A stretch of DNA of 8,698 bases, taken from Chryseobacterium sp. UBA6632. Its GTDB lineage: Bacteria > Bacteroidota > Bacteroidia > Flavobacteriales > Weeksellaceae. This document shows positions 1 through 7,096 of the stretch, piece by piece (within the stretch, counting starts at the first letter, position 1; every line of letters starts with the position of its first letter). The stretch is taken from positions 1-8,698 of the forward strand of contig DKLU01000046.1 of the NCBI GenBank assembly GCA_002455915.1. Direction: 5' to 3'. The position numbers and the translations under genes are program-made. The notes beneath the pieces are model-generated. The model did not search any database, was not told the DNA's origin, and saw nothing but the letters and a program-made list of their open reading frames with translations.

Positions 1-29
1 TTGATAAATAATTGAATTTGATGGTTATA

Positions 30-1997
30 ATGAGGCATTTTTCTCTTTTAATATTTGTTTTATTTTCATTTAGTTTACAATCACAACAAATTGTTCCGCT
101 CAACGAAAAAAAATATACGGATAGTTTACAGACCGTTATTGAAACCCAAAGTAACGGAAACGCTAAGGCAACAGCCTATTTTCTTCTTTCCAACTATTAT
201 CGAAATACAGATACTTTAACTAGTAAAAAATATTTAGCATTAGGCAAAGATTTAACTAAAAATTCACCATTTTTAGCGGCAAAATCATATTATTACGAAG
301 GGCAATATCTTCTTGAGAAAGACAAAGAAAAAGCTGCAATTGCTTATCAAAAGGCAATCCAGGAGTTATCAAAAATAAAATCTGAAGAATCGGATTATTT
401 TCAGGCATTATCTTGGTACAACTATGGCGTTGCTGAAAAAAATAAAGAAGGTTATCCTTTTTTGGTGAAAACAATCTTAGAAAAAGCAATTCCCTTACTT
501 GAAAAATATCCTGAAAGTAAAAAATTAGGCTTTTTATATTCTCAGTTAGCTATTATTCTTACCTATAATGCAGAATTTGAAAAAGCAGGAAATTACAATA
601 AAAAGGCATTAGACCTTCTTGAAAAAGTAGCTCCCAATTCATCAGAAGTATTTTTTGCTTATTTAAATACAGCCAGTAATTTCTGCTATCAGGCTAAAGG
701 AGATGAAGCAAAAAAAAACCTTGATAAAGCCGAGAAAATCATTAATCAATATCCAGATTCTTCATTAAATGCTTCCTTTTATTATGGTAAAACATTGTAT
801 TTTATTACCAAGCAAAAACATGACGAAGCATTAATTTCTATTGATAAAGGTTTGATTTATGCTAAAAAATTTAATCTAAGTCTTTTGGCTCAGATGTTTT
901 ATTTTAACAAATATGATATTTTAAGAAAGCAAAAAAAATTCGGTGATGCGAAGGCTGTGCTTGAAAATATTCTGAAAGAAAAAACACTGATGGCCGACGC
1001 CAATAACAAAAAATCTGTGTATAAACAGCTTTCGAGCTTGAGTGAAGAAATGGGAAATCCTACTGAAGCTTTAACTTGGGAAAAAAATTATTCAAAACTG
1101 AGCGACAGCTTAAATTCTGAAAATGTAAAACTGGAAATCAATAAGCTTGAAACCAAATTCAATACAGCAGAAAAAGAAAGAAAAATTGCCCAAAAAGAAC
1201 TGGAAATCAATAAAAAGAATCAATATTTATGGATATTAGGCTTAGCTTCTTTATTCTTAATTATTTTAATCATTTCCATTTATCTGTATAATAAAAAACT
1301 GGCTAAGCAAAGAGAAATCAATCATCAGCAAAACCTGAAAGAGATTCAGCAAAGAGAAGAATTAAATATTACAAAAGCTATTCTTGAAAGCGAGGAAAGA
1401 GAAAGAGAGCGCATCGCCAGAGACCTTCACGACGGGCTTGGCGGAATGCTCGCCGGAATTAAAATCAACTTTTCAGCATGGTCTTCTACTCATCTTGAAA
1501 CCGATCGGCACGAAGGTTTTAATAAAATCTTACATCAATTAGATAATTCCGTGAATGAATTAAGACATGTAGCTAGAAACCTGATGCCTGAATCTTTATT
1601 AAATTTCGGACTGGAAACTGCTTTGAATGATCTTTGTGAATTTTATACCAGAAAAGATTTAGAAATAGAATTTCAATCGTTAAATATAAATAAAGATCTG
1701 CCGTTATCTATTCAGAAAAATATTTACAGAATCATCCAGGAATTATTGGCTAATGCCGTAAAACATTCGGAAGCGACAAATATTTTGCTTCAATGTTCAC
1801 AATCTGACGAAAACTTCATGATTACCATTGAGGATAACGGAAAAGGTTTTGATGAAAATATTTATAAAACATCCAAAAGTATGGGAATCCGAAATCTGAA
1901 AAATCGTGTTGATTATTTGAAAGGAAAAATGGAAATCAATTCTGACAGCGAAGGAACCAATATTAATATCGAACTGAACACCAATGCAATCTCATAA
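30..1997 (+). CDS. TPR-containing sensor histidine kinase (NarX/DesK-type HisKA_3)
   Basis: Membrane sensor kinase that should autophosphorylate on histidine and pass the phosphate to the regulator encoded next to it. Numbering is from ATG 30 (655 aa). A signal peptide (about 1-19, ending SLQSQ) leads into a roughly 350-residue helical region of TPR-like repeats (about 42-362), presumably periplasmic. A coiled coil (about 365-398) and one membrane helix (about 400-421) follow. A second coiled coil runs into the HisKA_3 dimerisation helix with RDLHDGLGG, the phospho-acceptor being His467. The ATPase domain shows the N box (QELLANAVKHS, Asn575), G1 (EDNGKGF, about 601-607) and G2 (SMGIRNLKNRV, about 617-627). 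An in-frame stop at 9-11 shows the gene is complete. TTG 12 and ATG 21 are also possible starts; ATG 30 gives the cleanest signal peptide (MRHFSLL). The signal sensed cannot be read from the sequence. The gene is certain, the exact start is not. Confidence 0.93.
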   Translation: MRHFSLLIFVLFSFSLQSQQIVPLNEKKYTDSLQTVIETQSNGNAKATAYFLLSNYYRNTDTLTSKKYLALGKDLTKNSPFLAAKSYYYEGQYLLEKDKEKAAIAYQKAIQELSKIKSEESDYFQALSWYNYGVAEKNKEGYPFLVKTILEKAIPLLEKYPESKKLGFLYSQLAIILTYNAEFEKAGNYNKKALDLLEKVAPNSSEVFFAYLNTASNFCYQAKGDEAKKNLDKAEKIINQYPDSSLNASFYYGKTLYFITKQKHDEALISIDKGLIYAKKFNLSLLAQMFYFNKYDILRKQKKFGDAKAVLENILKEKTLMADANNKKSVYKQLSSLSEEMGNPTEALTWEKNYSKLSDSLNSENVKLEINKLETKFNTAEKERKIAQKELEINKKNQYLWILGLASLFLIILIISIYLYNKKLAKQREINHQQNLKEIQQREELNITKAILESEERERERIARDLHDGLGGMLAGIKINFSAWSSTHLETDRHEGFNKILHQLDNSVNELRHVARNLMPESLLNFGLETALNDLCEFYTRKDLEIEFQSLNINKDLPLSIQKNIYRIIQELLANAVKHSEATNILLQCSQSDENFMITIEDNGKGFDENIYKTSKSMGIRNLKNRVDYLKGKMEINSDSEGTNINIELNTNAIS

Positions 1998-2622
1998 AAT
2001 AAATATCGCGATTGTAGATGACCACCCGATCGTCATCGAAGGTTTGAAAATGATGCTGAATAATCAGTCGATTTTTAATGTGGTTGAAACCTTCATTTCA
2101 GGGTTAGAAATTATCAATTTTGTACAATCAAATGAAGTTGATATTATTTTACTCGACATCACTTTACCCGATTCAAACGGAATCGAATTATGTAAAAAGA
2201 TTAAAATGATTTCGCCTAATACTTCCGTGATTATGTTTAGTAACCGTTCAGAAAGAAGCATTATTATGCAATGTATTCAGAATGGGGCAAGTGGCTATTT
2301 ATTGAAAAATACTTGTATTGATGAATTGATTGATTGCATTAAAGGCGCGCTTTCGGGGAATATTGTTTTCTGTAATGAAACGAAAGAAATCATCAGCAAA
2401 CCTTCTCAAAATGAATTCATTATCCCAAGATTAACAAAACGAGAAAAAGAAATCCTTAAAATGGTTGCTCAAGGAAAAACCAGCGCGATTATTGCAGAAG
2501 AATTATTTTTAAGTCCGCTTACCGTAGACACCCACCGAAAAAATTTACTTCAAAAATTCCGGGCAAAAAATTCTACAGAGCTTATTACCTTAGCATTACA
2601 GCAAAATTTAATTGAAGAATAA
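1984..2622 (+). CDS. NarL/FixJ-family response regulator (REC + LuxR HTH)
   Basis: DNA-binding response regulator, almost certainly the partner of the overlapping kinase. The receiver domain (about 6-122) has the acidic pair in IVDDHP (Asp12-Asp13), the phospho-acceptor Asp58 in LLDITLP, a switch Ser86 in MFSNR, and Lys108 in GYLLKN. A LuxR/GerE helix-turn-helix fills about 148-212 (LTKREKEILKMVAQGKTS, then VDTHRKNLLQKF as recognition helix). The 212-residue length is normal for the family. The ATG at 1984 lies 14 nt inside the kinase gene, so the two are probably translationally coupled and expressed at a fixed ratio. A strong hairpin terminator follows directly. HisKA_3 kinases of the NarX/DesK type normally pair with NarL-type regulators, which supports the pairing. 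Target genes are unknown. Confidence 0.95.
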   Translation: MQSHKINIAIVDDHPIVIEGLKMMLNNQSIFNVVETFISGLEIINFVQSNEVDIILLDITLPDSNGIELCKKIKMISPNTSVIMFSNRSERSIIMQCIQNGASGYLLKNTCIDELIDCIKGALSGNIVFCNETKEIISKPSQNEFIIPRLTKREKEILKMVAQGKTSAIIAEELFLSPLTVDTHRKNLLQKFRAKNSTELITLALQQNLIEE

Positions 2623-2626
2623 ATTA

Positions 2627-2655
2627 AAAAGCCGACTCATTTTGAATCGGCTTTT
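2627..2655. terminator. Bidirectional intrinsic terminator between convergent genes
   Basis: Perfect 9-bp stem AAAAGCCGA / TCGGCTTTT (2627-2635 with 2647-2655). After one mismatch it is extended inward by TCA/TGA, leaving a 3-nt loop. The + strand ends in CTTTT, and the - strand has five Ts just after the stem, so it can end both the response-regulator transcript and the convergent lipoprotein transcript. It begins 4 nt after the regulator stop and lies 28 nt past the lipoprotein stop. Confidence 0.85.
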
Positions 2656-2682
2656 ACTATTTAAATTTTTAAGTCTTTAATT

Positions 2683-3138
2683 TTATAATTCTAAGAAACT
2701 GTGCGTAACGCTAGCTACTTTGTTTGTTCCTTTTCCAACAACTGTATCAGCCTTAGCAATTTCGCTGTCGATCCACATAAGAACGATCAGTTTAGAATCT
2801 GCATAAGGAAGATCTGCACTTGCAGCTACTCTCAGCTGTGCCTGGCTCTCATTTACAAAAAACTCATTGCTTTTCCAAGAAATTCCTGTAGCTGTATAAT
2901 TTGTTTCAGCACCAGTACCAACTTGTGTTGCAATAGCATTGAATTTACCTGTAACCGGAGGTGTTGGCGCAGGCGTAGGACCACCTGTCACTATTTTTGT
3001 TTCAAATTGTACAATATGCTGTTTATCTTCATCGTCATCATCTTTTTTACAAGAATTCATAACAGTAGTTATTGAGAATAATGCGACAAATAAAAAGGAA
3101 AGTCTTCGTAAACTTTTAGAGTTGTAAAATTGCTTCAT
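2683..3138 (-). CDS. Small acidic lipoprotein of unknown function, probably surface-exposed
   Basis: A 151-residue predicted lipoprotein. The N-terminus has basic residues (KSLRR, 8-12), a hydrophobic stretch (13-26) and a lipobox-like TVMNSC with the lipidated Cys30. Immediately after it comes KKDDDDEDK, a Lys plus acid run resembling the lipoprotein export signal that sends lipoproteins to the outside of the outer membrane in Flavobacteria. A Pro/Thr linker (about 53-63, PTPAPTPP) separates this from a C-terminal region of about 88 residues with alternating polar and hydrophobic residues, probably beta-rich, and no motif I recognise. ATG 3138 is preferred over the in-frame TTG at 3147, because it puts the basic region close to the N-terminus and leaves a short leader after the TAnnTTTG element at 3165-3172. 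The gene is monocistronic and convergent with the response regulator. Function unknown. Confidence 0.8.
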   Translation of the reverse strand: MKQFYNSKSLRRLSFLFVALFSITTVMNSCKKDDDDEDKQHIVQFETKIVTGGPTPAPTPPVTGKFNAIATQVGTGAETNYTATGISWKSNEFFVNESQAQLRVAASADLPYADSKLIVLMWIDSEIAKADTVVGKGTNKVASVTHSFLEL

Positions 3139-3164
3139 TTTTTCCAATTAGATTTTTAATGTTT

Positions 3165-3172
3165 CAAATATA
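3165..3172 (-). promoter_or_regulatory. -7 promoter element for the lipoprotein gene
   Basis: On the - strand this reads TATATTTG, an exact match to the Bacteroidetes -7 consensus TAnnTTTG. It lies 26 nt upstream of the ATG at 3138 and would give a leader of about 20 nt. No clear TTG -33 element is found at the usual spacing; TTA occurs at a 21-nt spacing. Confidence 0.6.
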
Positions 3173-3365
3173 AGTTTTTTATCAATATAAAAATAACTTT
3201 TTTGAAAATTTTCCAACAAAGATTTCTAAACAATATCAAATCAATAAATGTTTATCATGTAATTTCTGCTTATCTCTTGGAAAGATCAAACCCAAGAATT
3301 AGCCAGATTGTCATAACATTAGAAATGGTCTCATTTTTACAATATCAAGATAAATCATTATTAAT

Positions 3366-3373
3366 TATCTTTG
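3366..3373 (+). promoter_or_regulatory. -7 promoter element next to the esterase start
   Basis: TATCTTTG matches TAnnTTTG exactly. It ends only 4 nt before the ATG at 3378, so transcription would start at or within a few bases of the start codon, giving a leaderless or nearly leaderless mRNA. No TTG is seen at -33. The alternative is a chance match with the true promoter further upstream in 3148-3365. Confidence 0.5.
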
Positions 3374-3377
3374 CGCT

Positions 3378-4016
3378 ATGAATTTAGATTACATCGTTCG
3401 CGAACCCGAAAATATTACACCCAATACCACTATTCTTTTTATGCTTCACGGCTATGGCAGCAATGAGCAGGATCTTTTCAGCTTCAGAGAAACACTTCCT
3501 GAAGACTGGATTATCGTAAGCTTCAGAGCACCGAGAGAAACGCAATTTGAAGGATTTTCTTGGTTTGACATAGATTTTAATGCTCCAGAAAACTTTATTG
3601 ATGTTCCGCAGGCAAAAGAATCTTTGAATTCTGTGTTGGAGAATATTTTAAAAATTGTAAATCATTACGGGATCACAGAAGGTAAAACTCACCTTTGTGG
3701 CTTTAGCCAGGGAGGAATTTTATGCTATGCTTTAGCGTTAAAGTATCCTGAAATGTTCAATTATGTAGCTTGTTTAAGCTCTTATCCGGAAGAAAAATTG
3801 CTGGATGATATTGTGAAAGATAAAAAGAAATTGGAGCGTTTAAGATTCTTCGTTTCTCACGGAACGGATGATGCTGTAATCCCTATGGATTGGGGAAGAA
3901 AGGCTGCCGATCTTTTATACGATCTTAGTTGCTATTTCACTTTTAGAGAATATATGAGCGGCCATGGTGTGAATCAAAAGAATTATATGGATTTGATGGA
4001 ATTCTTTTCTAAATAA
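3378..4016 (+). CDS. Carboxylesterase / phospholipase-like alpha/beta hydrolase
   Basis: Cytosolic serine hydrolase of the phospholipase/carboxylesterase family (Abhydrolase_2, related to bacterial esterases such as YpfH and to acyl-protein thioesterases). It should hydrolyse carboxylic or thio esters with short or medium acyl chains; the natural substrate is unknown. The oxyanion-hole segment is MLHGYGSNEQDL (22-33). The catalytic serine is Ser110 in the nucleophile elbow GFSQGG. The acid is Asp165 in HGTDDAVIP and the histidine is His196 in SGHGV, so the triad is complete. At 212 residues it has the usual length for this family, and there is no signal peptide. It is a single-gene unit, with a -7 element just upstream and a strong terminator behind. 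The start MNLDYIVREP is followed within 15 residues by the first core strand, so little could be missing. Confidence 0.9.
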   Translation: MNLDYIVREPENITPNTTILFMLHGYGSNEQDLFSFRETLPEDWIIVSFRAPRETQFEGFSWFDIDFNAPENFIDVPQAKESLNSVLENILKIVNHYGITEGKTHLCGFSQGGILCYALALKYPEMFNYVACLSSYPEEKLLDDIVKDKKKLERLRFFVSHGTDDAVIPMDWGRKAADLLYDLSCYFTFREYMSGHGVNQKNYMDLMEFFSK

Positions 4017-4060
4017 TTAGCAAATACCTATCATTTAAAACAAATTATTAACATTTATAT

Positions 4061-4095
4061 AAACATTCTCAACTTCGAGAATGTTTTTTATTTTT
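4061..4095 (+). terminator. Intrinsic terminator of the esterase gene
   Basis: A 10-bp perfect stem AAACATTCTC / GAGAATGTTT (4061-4070 with 4077-4086) with a 6-nt loop AACTTC, then a T-rich tail (TTT, A, TTTTT). It lies 45 nt after the esterase stop and 30 nt before the next start, so it insulates the protease operon from the esterase. Confidence 0.9.
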
Positions 4096-4124
4096 ATTAG
4101 AGATAATTTCAGTAAATTCAATAG

Positions 4125-5447
4125 ATGAAACTTCGGTATTTTATCTCAATGATAGCTCTATTTTTCAGCATTTTTTTTAATGCTCAAAATAGTTTTGAGG
4201 TAAAAGAAGGTAAAAAAACGACAATTCCGTTTAAACTTATCAATAATCAAATTTTTATTCCCATCAATATTAATGGTGTTGAACTGACCTTTCTCCTAGA
4301 TACCGGAGTGGCTGAAACTTTATTATTCAGTCTTGAAAACACACAAATTCAGCTTGATAATATTGAAAAAATAAAGTTTTCGGGTCTGGGTGGCGATTTA
4401 AGTATAGACGGATACCGTTCTGATCGAAATATTGCTAAAATCGGAGATAATTTTGTGAATTATTCCATGACCGTTTTTATTATTGTAGATCAGGAGTTTA
4501 ATATTTCTTCTCACGTCGGAATTCCGGTGAATGGCGTTATCGGTTATCATTTCTTTAAAAATCATAAAATTTCCATTGATTATTCAGGTAAAAAAATTAC
4601 TATTTATAATAATGATGCTTTCTTTAAGAAGAAAACGAAAAGATTCACCGAACTTCCAATTACCATCGAAAAAAGTAAACCTTATATTTTGGCTGATGTT
4701 GAAATGACGAATGAAAAAAATCCTTCAAAATTATTGATTGATCTTGGAAACAGCGATCCTATCTGGCTCTTCCCTACTCTGATTAAAAATTTCGTTTATA
4801 ACCGTCCGAATATTGATGATTTTCTTGGAAGAGGCTTTAATGGCGATATTTTTGGAAAAAGAAGCCGAATTCACAATTTTTATTTAGGTAATTTTAAATT
4901 TGAAAAACCGTTGACTGCAATGCCGGATGAATTCTCCATTCAGCACGTTCATTTAGTTGAAAACAGAAAAGGCTCCATTGGTGGGGAAATTATGCGGCGT
5001 TTCACTGTTGTTTTCGATTATCCGAATCAAAAAGTTTATTTGCGAAAAAATAAAAATTTTGATGATCCTTTTCATTTTAACATGAGCGGACTCGATTTTA
5101 AACAAGATGGCATGGAATGGGCTAGTGATATTGTAAAGGTGGAAACGAAACCGTCAAACGGCGTGGAAGCCTATAACAGCAATAGTTTACAGTATAAATT
5201 TACTTTAAAACCTGTTTTCTCCATTGCCGGAGTAAGAAAAGATTCGCCAGCCGATAAAGCCGGATTAAAAAAAGATGATAAACTGATTAGCATTAATGGA
5301 AATAATACGGCCGACATGACGATGGAAAAAATTCTGGAACTGATGAAATCTTATGAAGGCAGAACCATCAATATGGTTGTTCAGAGAAAATTAGATAAAT
5401 TAACCGTAAGCTTTACGCTAGAAGACCCAATACCTTATCAAGAATAA
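4125..5447 (+). CDS. Exported two-lobed aspartyl protease (retropepsin-like) with C-terminal PDZ domain
   Basis: A 440-residue exported protein with a signal peptide (1-20, cut likely after FFNA). There are two related lobes. Lobe 1 has FLLDTGVAETLLF (catalytic Asp59-Thr-Gly) and the later NGVIGYHFF plus IDYSGKKITIY (about 136-161). Lobe 2 has LLIDLGNSDPIWLF (Asp206-Leu-Gly) and GSIGGEIMRRF plus VFDYPNQKVYLRK (about 283-307). This is the layout of retropepsin-like domains (Asp_protease_2 group), duplicated so that one chain could supply both aspartates, as in pepsin. The second motif has Leu where Thr or Ser is usual. A PDZ domain follows (about 364-436, with AGVRKDSPADKAGLKKDDKLISINGN), likely for substrate binding. 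It probably acts in the periplasm or outside the cell. It is the first gene of an apparent two-gene operon. The fold is well supported; activity and substrate are unknown. Confidence 0.88.
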   Translation: MKLRYFISMIALFFSIFFNAQNSFEVKEGKKTTIPFKLINNQIFIPININGVELTFLLDTGVAETLLFSLENTQIQLDNIEKIKFSGLGGDLSIDGYRSDRNIAKIGDNFVNYSMTVFIIVDQEFNISSHVGIPVNGVIGYHFFKNHKISIDYSGKKITIYNNDAFFKKKTKRFTELPITIEKSKPYILADVEMTNEKNPSKLLIDLGNSDPIWLFPTLIKNFVYNRPNIDDFLGRGFNGDIFGKRSRIHNFYLGNFKFEKPLTAMPDEFSIQHVHLVENRKGSIGGEIMRRFTVVFDYPNQKVYLRKNKNFDDPFHFNMSGLDFKQDGMEWASDIVKVETKPSNGVEAYNSNSLQYKFTLKPVFSIAGVRKDSPADKAGLKKDDKLISINGNNTADMTMEKILELMKSYEGRTINMVVQRKLDKLTVSFTLEDPIPYQE

Positions 5448-5448
5448 T

Positions 5449-5979
5449 ATGAATACAGAAGAAACCACATTAGATAAAATCCGTACCCGACCGAGGTTTA
5501 AAATGTTTACGCATTTAAGCAAAGAAGAATATGCCGAAAATCTAAAAAAATATTTGCTGGAACATAAAGATGAGTTTTCAGGAAATATTAATAAAGAAGT
5601 GGCAACGATTTGCGTAGAAACGAAAGAAGATAATTACTGGAAACCTCAACTTGCCCTAAGAGTAGAGATTGAAGACGAACAAACCGCAATAAGAGGTGTT
5701 TTCGGACCTACTTCTGCGGTTTGGACATTTTTTATGTTTCTCTATTTTTCGTTTTCAATTCTGTGGATGACTTTTTTCACGATGTATTATGTGGAAAAAC
5801 AGATTAACAGTCACGAATATCCTTGGGCGATACATGCTTCTTTTCTTATGCTAATTTTTATTGCTTTAACCTATGCAGCAGCACGATTTGGACAACATAA
5901 AGGCAAAGAAGAAATGCTGAAGCTAAGACAGTTTGCCGAAGAATCTACCTTACAGTTTGAAAAGAAAAATGAAGATTAA
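5449..5979 (+). CDS. Two-helix inner-membrane protein of unknown function
   Basis: I do not recognise this 176-residue protein. It has a soluble N-terminal part (1-85) beginning with a basic RTRPRFKMF segment and containing a stretch that looks alpha/beta (EVATICVETKEDNYWKPQL). Two hydrophobic helices follow (about 90-112 and 126-146), joined by a short loop with HEYPW. The charged C-terminal tail (KGKEEMLKLRQFAEES) is probably helical. Basic residues at both ends suggest that both termini are cytoplasmic. ATG 5449 comes 1 nt after the protease stop (TAA T ATG), so it is probably translated by coupling with the protease gene and may work with it, but no motif says how. Its TAA overlaps the stop codon of the convergent transpeptidase gene. 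Confidence 0.8.
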   Translation: MNTEETTLDKIRTRPRFKMFTHLSKEEYAENLKKYLLEHKDEFSGNINKEVATICVETKEDNYWKPQLALRVEIEDEQTAIRGVFGPTSAVWTFFMFLYFSFSILWMTFFTMYYVEKQINSHEYPWAIHASFLMLIFIALTYAAARFGQHKGKEEMLKLRQFAEESTLQFEKKNED

Positions 5980-7016
5980 GGAGATTGTGTTTTAGGATTT
6001 TCCGGCATCTGCTGAATCATCGCTTTTGCCGCTTTGATGGAATCTACCACTTTTATCCTGTTATCCTGTTCTCTTATAATTTTATCAACATTGGGTTCGA
6101 TCATTTTGGTCATTTCCTCCACGGAAACATTATTGGCATTAGGATCTTCCAATAAATTTCTCCAAGGTTTTCTTTTCCCCCATTTGTAGTCTCCGTACAC
6201 CAAAACTGCTGTTCCTTTTGCCTTTGTAGTCGCTCCTCCAGGATTCAAAACCCAAGTATCTGCATAGCCGTACAACCATTTCGCATCTTTCATTAATAAT
6301 CTTAAACACGAGTGTGATGCCGGATATCCCGGAAGATCGTACTGATGCCATCCGATACCGTCAAGATTAAAGATATTGAAGTTATATGGTAATTTCCATT
6401 CGCTGCTTACGGTAGAAATAGCGAGTTGCTTTTTCCAGTTGGCAAATGTTAAACCTGTTTTTGTTTTAGCCGTTTTTTTACCCATACTTGTCGGGCCCCA
6501 TTTTACCAAAGTTCCATCTGTATAAACTCCGTAAGCTTGAAGAGGATATGAAAATACAACAAACTTTTTCACACCACTCAACACATCAAGCTGCATTGGG
6601 AAAGGCGAATAAGACATTAGAGTTGTATCTATTTTGGCAGGAACTACCAATGTATCGGAGTTCCATTTATTTTTAGAATCTAATCTGTTTAAAGCTAAAA
6701 TAGCATAACGCTCTCTTTCATTATATTTTTTACTGAAAATTGCGTAGGCAGAATCTCTCAGTTTTTTGTCTTTCGGAAGAACAAAAGCGTTGTAAAATCC
6801 TGTCTCCTGCATTGCTGGCGGCATAGATTCTTTTTCTACCACAGGAGAATCCCGCTTTATGGTATCTTTTTCAACTTCTTCTGGAGTATCTGAGATGGAG
6901 GTTGCTGTATCTGTAATTGCATCGCTTACTTTTTCGATTTCCTTTTTACAGGAAACTACAAAAAACGCAACAATAAGCGTACATAGAAATGATTTTTTCA
7001 CAAGAATGTTTTTCAT
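5976..7016 (-). CDS. L,D-transpeptidase (YkuD) lipoprotein
   Basis: Predicted envelope enzyme that forms or edits peptidoglycan cross-links through a catalytic cysteine. The 346-residue protein starts with a lipoprotein signal (MKNILVKKSFLCTLIVAFFVVSC, lipidated Cys23). A low-complexity Ser/Thr/Glu/Lys region (24-70) acts as a spacer. A LysM-like segment may lie at about 85-130 (LNRLDS then DTLVVPAKI), but this is weak. The YkuD domain (about 150-275) has its catalytic signature at 224-239: His224 in GWHQYDLPGYPAS, then SHSCLRL with His235, Cys237 and Arg239. The usual motif is SHGC, so Ser replaces the Gly before the cysteine. The C-terminal tail (about 280-346) is charged and ends in a Pro-rich stretch. 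The gene is convergent with the two-helix membrane protein gene, sharing a TTAA at both stop codons. Catalysis is likely; the exact cross-link type is not visible. Confidence 0.9.
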   Translation of the reverse strand: MKNILVKKSFLCTLIVAFFVVSCKKEIEKVSDAITDTATSISDTPEEVEKDTIKRDSPVVEKESMPPAMQETGFYNAFVLPKDKKLRDSAYAIFSKKYNERERYAILALNRLDSKNKWNSDTLVVPAKIDTTLMSYSPFPMQLDVLSGVKKFVVFSYPLQAYGVYTDGTLVKWGPTSMGKKTAKTKTGLTFANWKKQLAISTVSSEWKLPYNFNIFNLDGIGWHQYDLPGYPASHSCLRLLMKDAKWLYGYADTWVLNPGGATTKAKGTAVLVYGDYKWGKRKPWRNLLEDPNANNVSVEEMTKMIEPNVDKIIREQDNRIKVVDSIKAAKAMIQQMPENPKTQSP

Positions 7017-7051
7017 AAAAATAATGAGTCAATTAGTTTTGCTACTCAATA

Positions 7052-7081
7052 CAAATATCAGACCTAATTTTTAATCCTGAA
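7052..7081 (-). promoter_or_regulatory. Possible promoter of the transpeptidase gene
   Basis: On the - strand the -7 candidate GATATTTG (7052-7059) has one mismatch to TAnnTTTG. TTC (7079-7081) stands 19 nt upstream in place of the -33 TTG. It would give a leader of about 30 nt before the ATG at 7016. It is the best match between 7017 and 7151, but not a strong one. Confidence 0.35.
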
Positions 7082-7096
7082 AATTATCCAAGCAAA

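Noticed and set aside
1..29. Promoter or end of a preceding gene at the left edge
   Set aside because: TGAATTTG at 13-20 resembles a -7 box, but the upstream bases are outside the window and it would sit too close to the start codons. Several stop triplets occur, but no frame can be assigned.
256..489. 77-codon open frame on the - strand within the kinase gene
   Set aside because: It lies inside a well-supported TPR region; the opposite strand shows no promoter or domain.
3030..3047. Short repetitive tract (tcatcgtcatcatc) suggesting a microsatellite
   Set aside because: It is simply the Asp/Glu codon run after the lipoprotein cysteine read on the other strand.
2701..3127. Open frames of 62 and 124 codons on the + strand opposite the lipoprotein gene
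   Set aside because: They lie wholly inside the lipoprotein gene, lack a matching promoter or recognisable domain, and their Ser/Cys-rich composition is what antisense of Asp and Lys codons gives.
3275..3297. Inverted repeat TCTTGG/CCAAGA in the divergent intergenic region
   Set aside because: A 6-bp stem with an 11-nt loop, not followed by a T-run and not at a promoter element; too weak to call an operator or terminator.
4096..4124. Promoter for the aspartyl protease operon
   Set aside because: The best -7-like string (TAATTTCA) matches too few consensus positions, and no TTG is at -33. A promoter must exist after the terminator, but I cannot place it.
6139..6351. 70-codon frame overlapping the transpeptidase gene in another frame
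   Set aside because: It covers the catalytic YkuD region of the real gene and has no family resemblance of its own.
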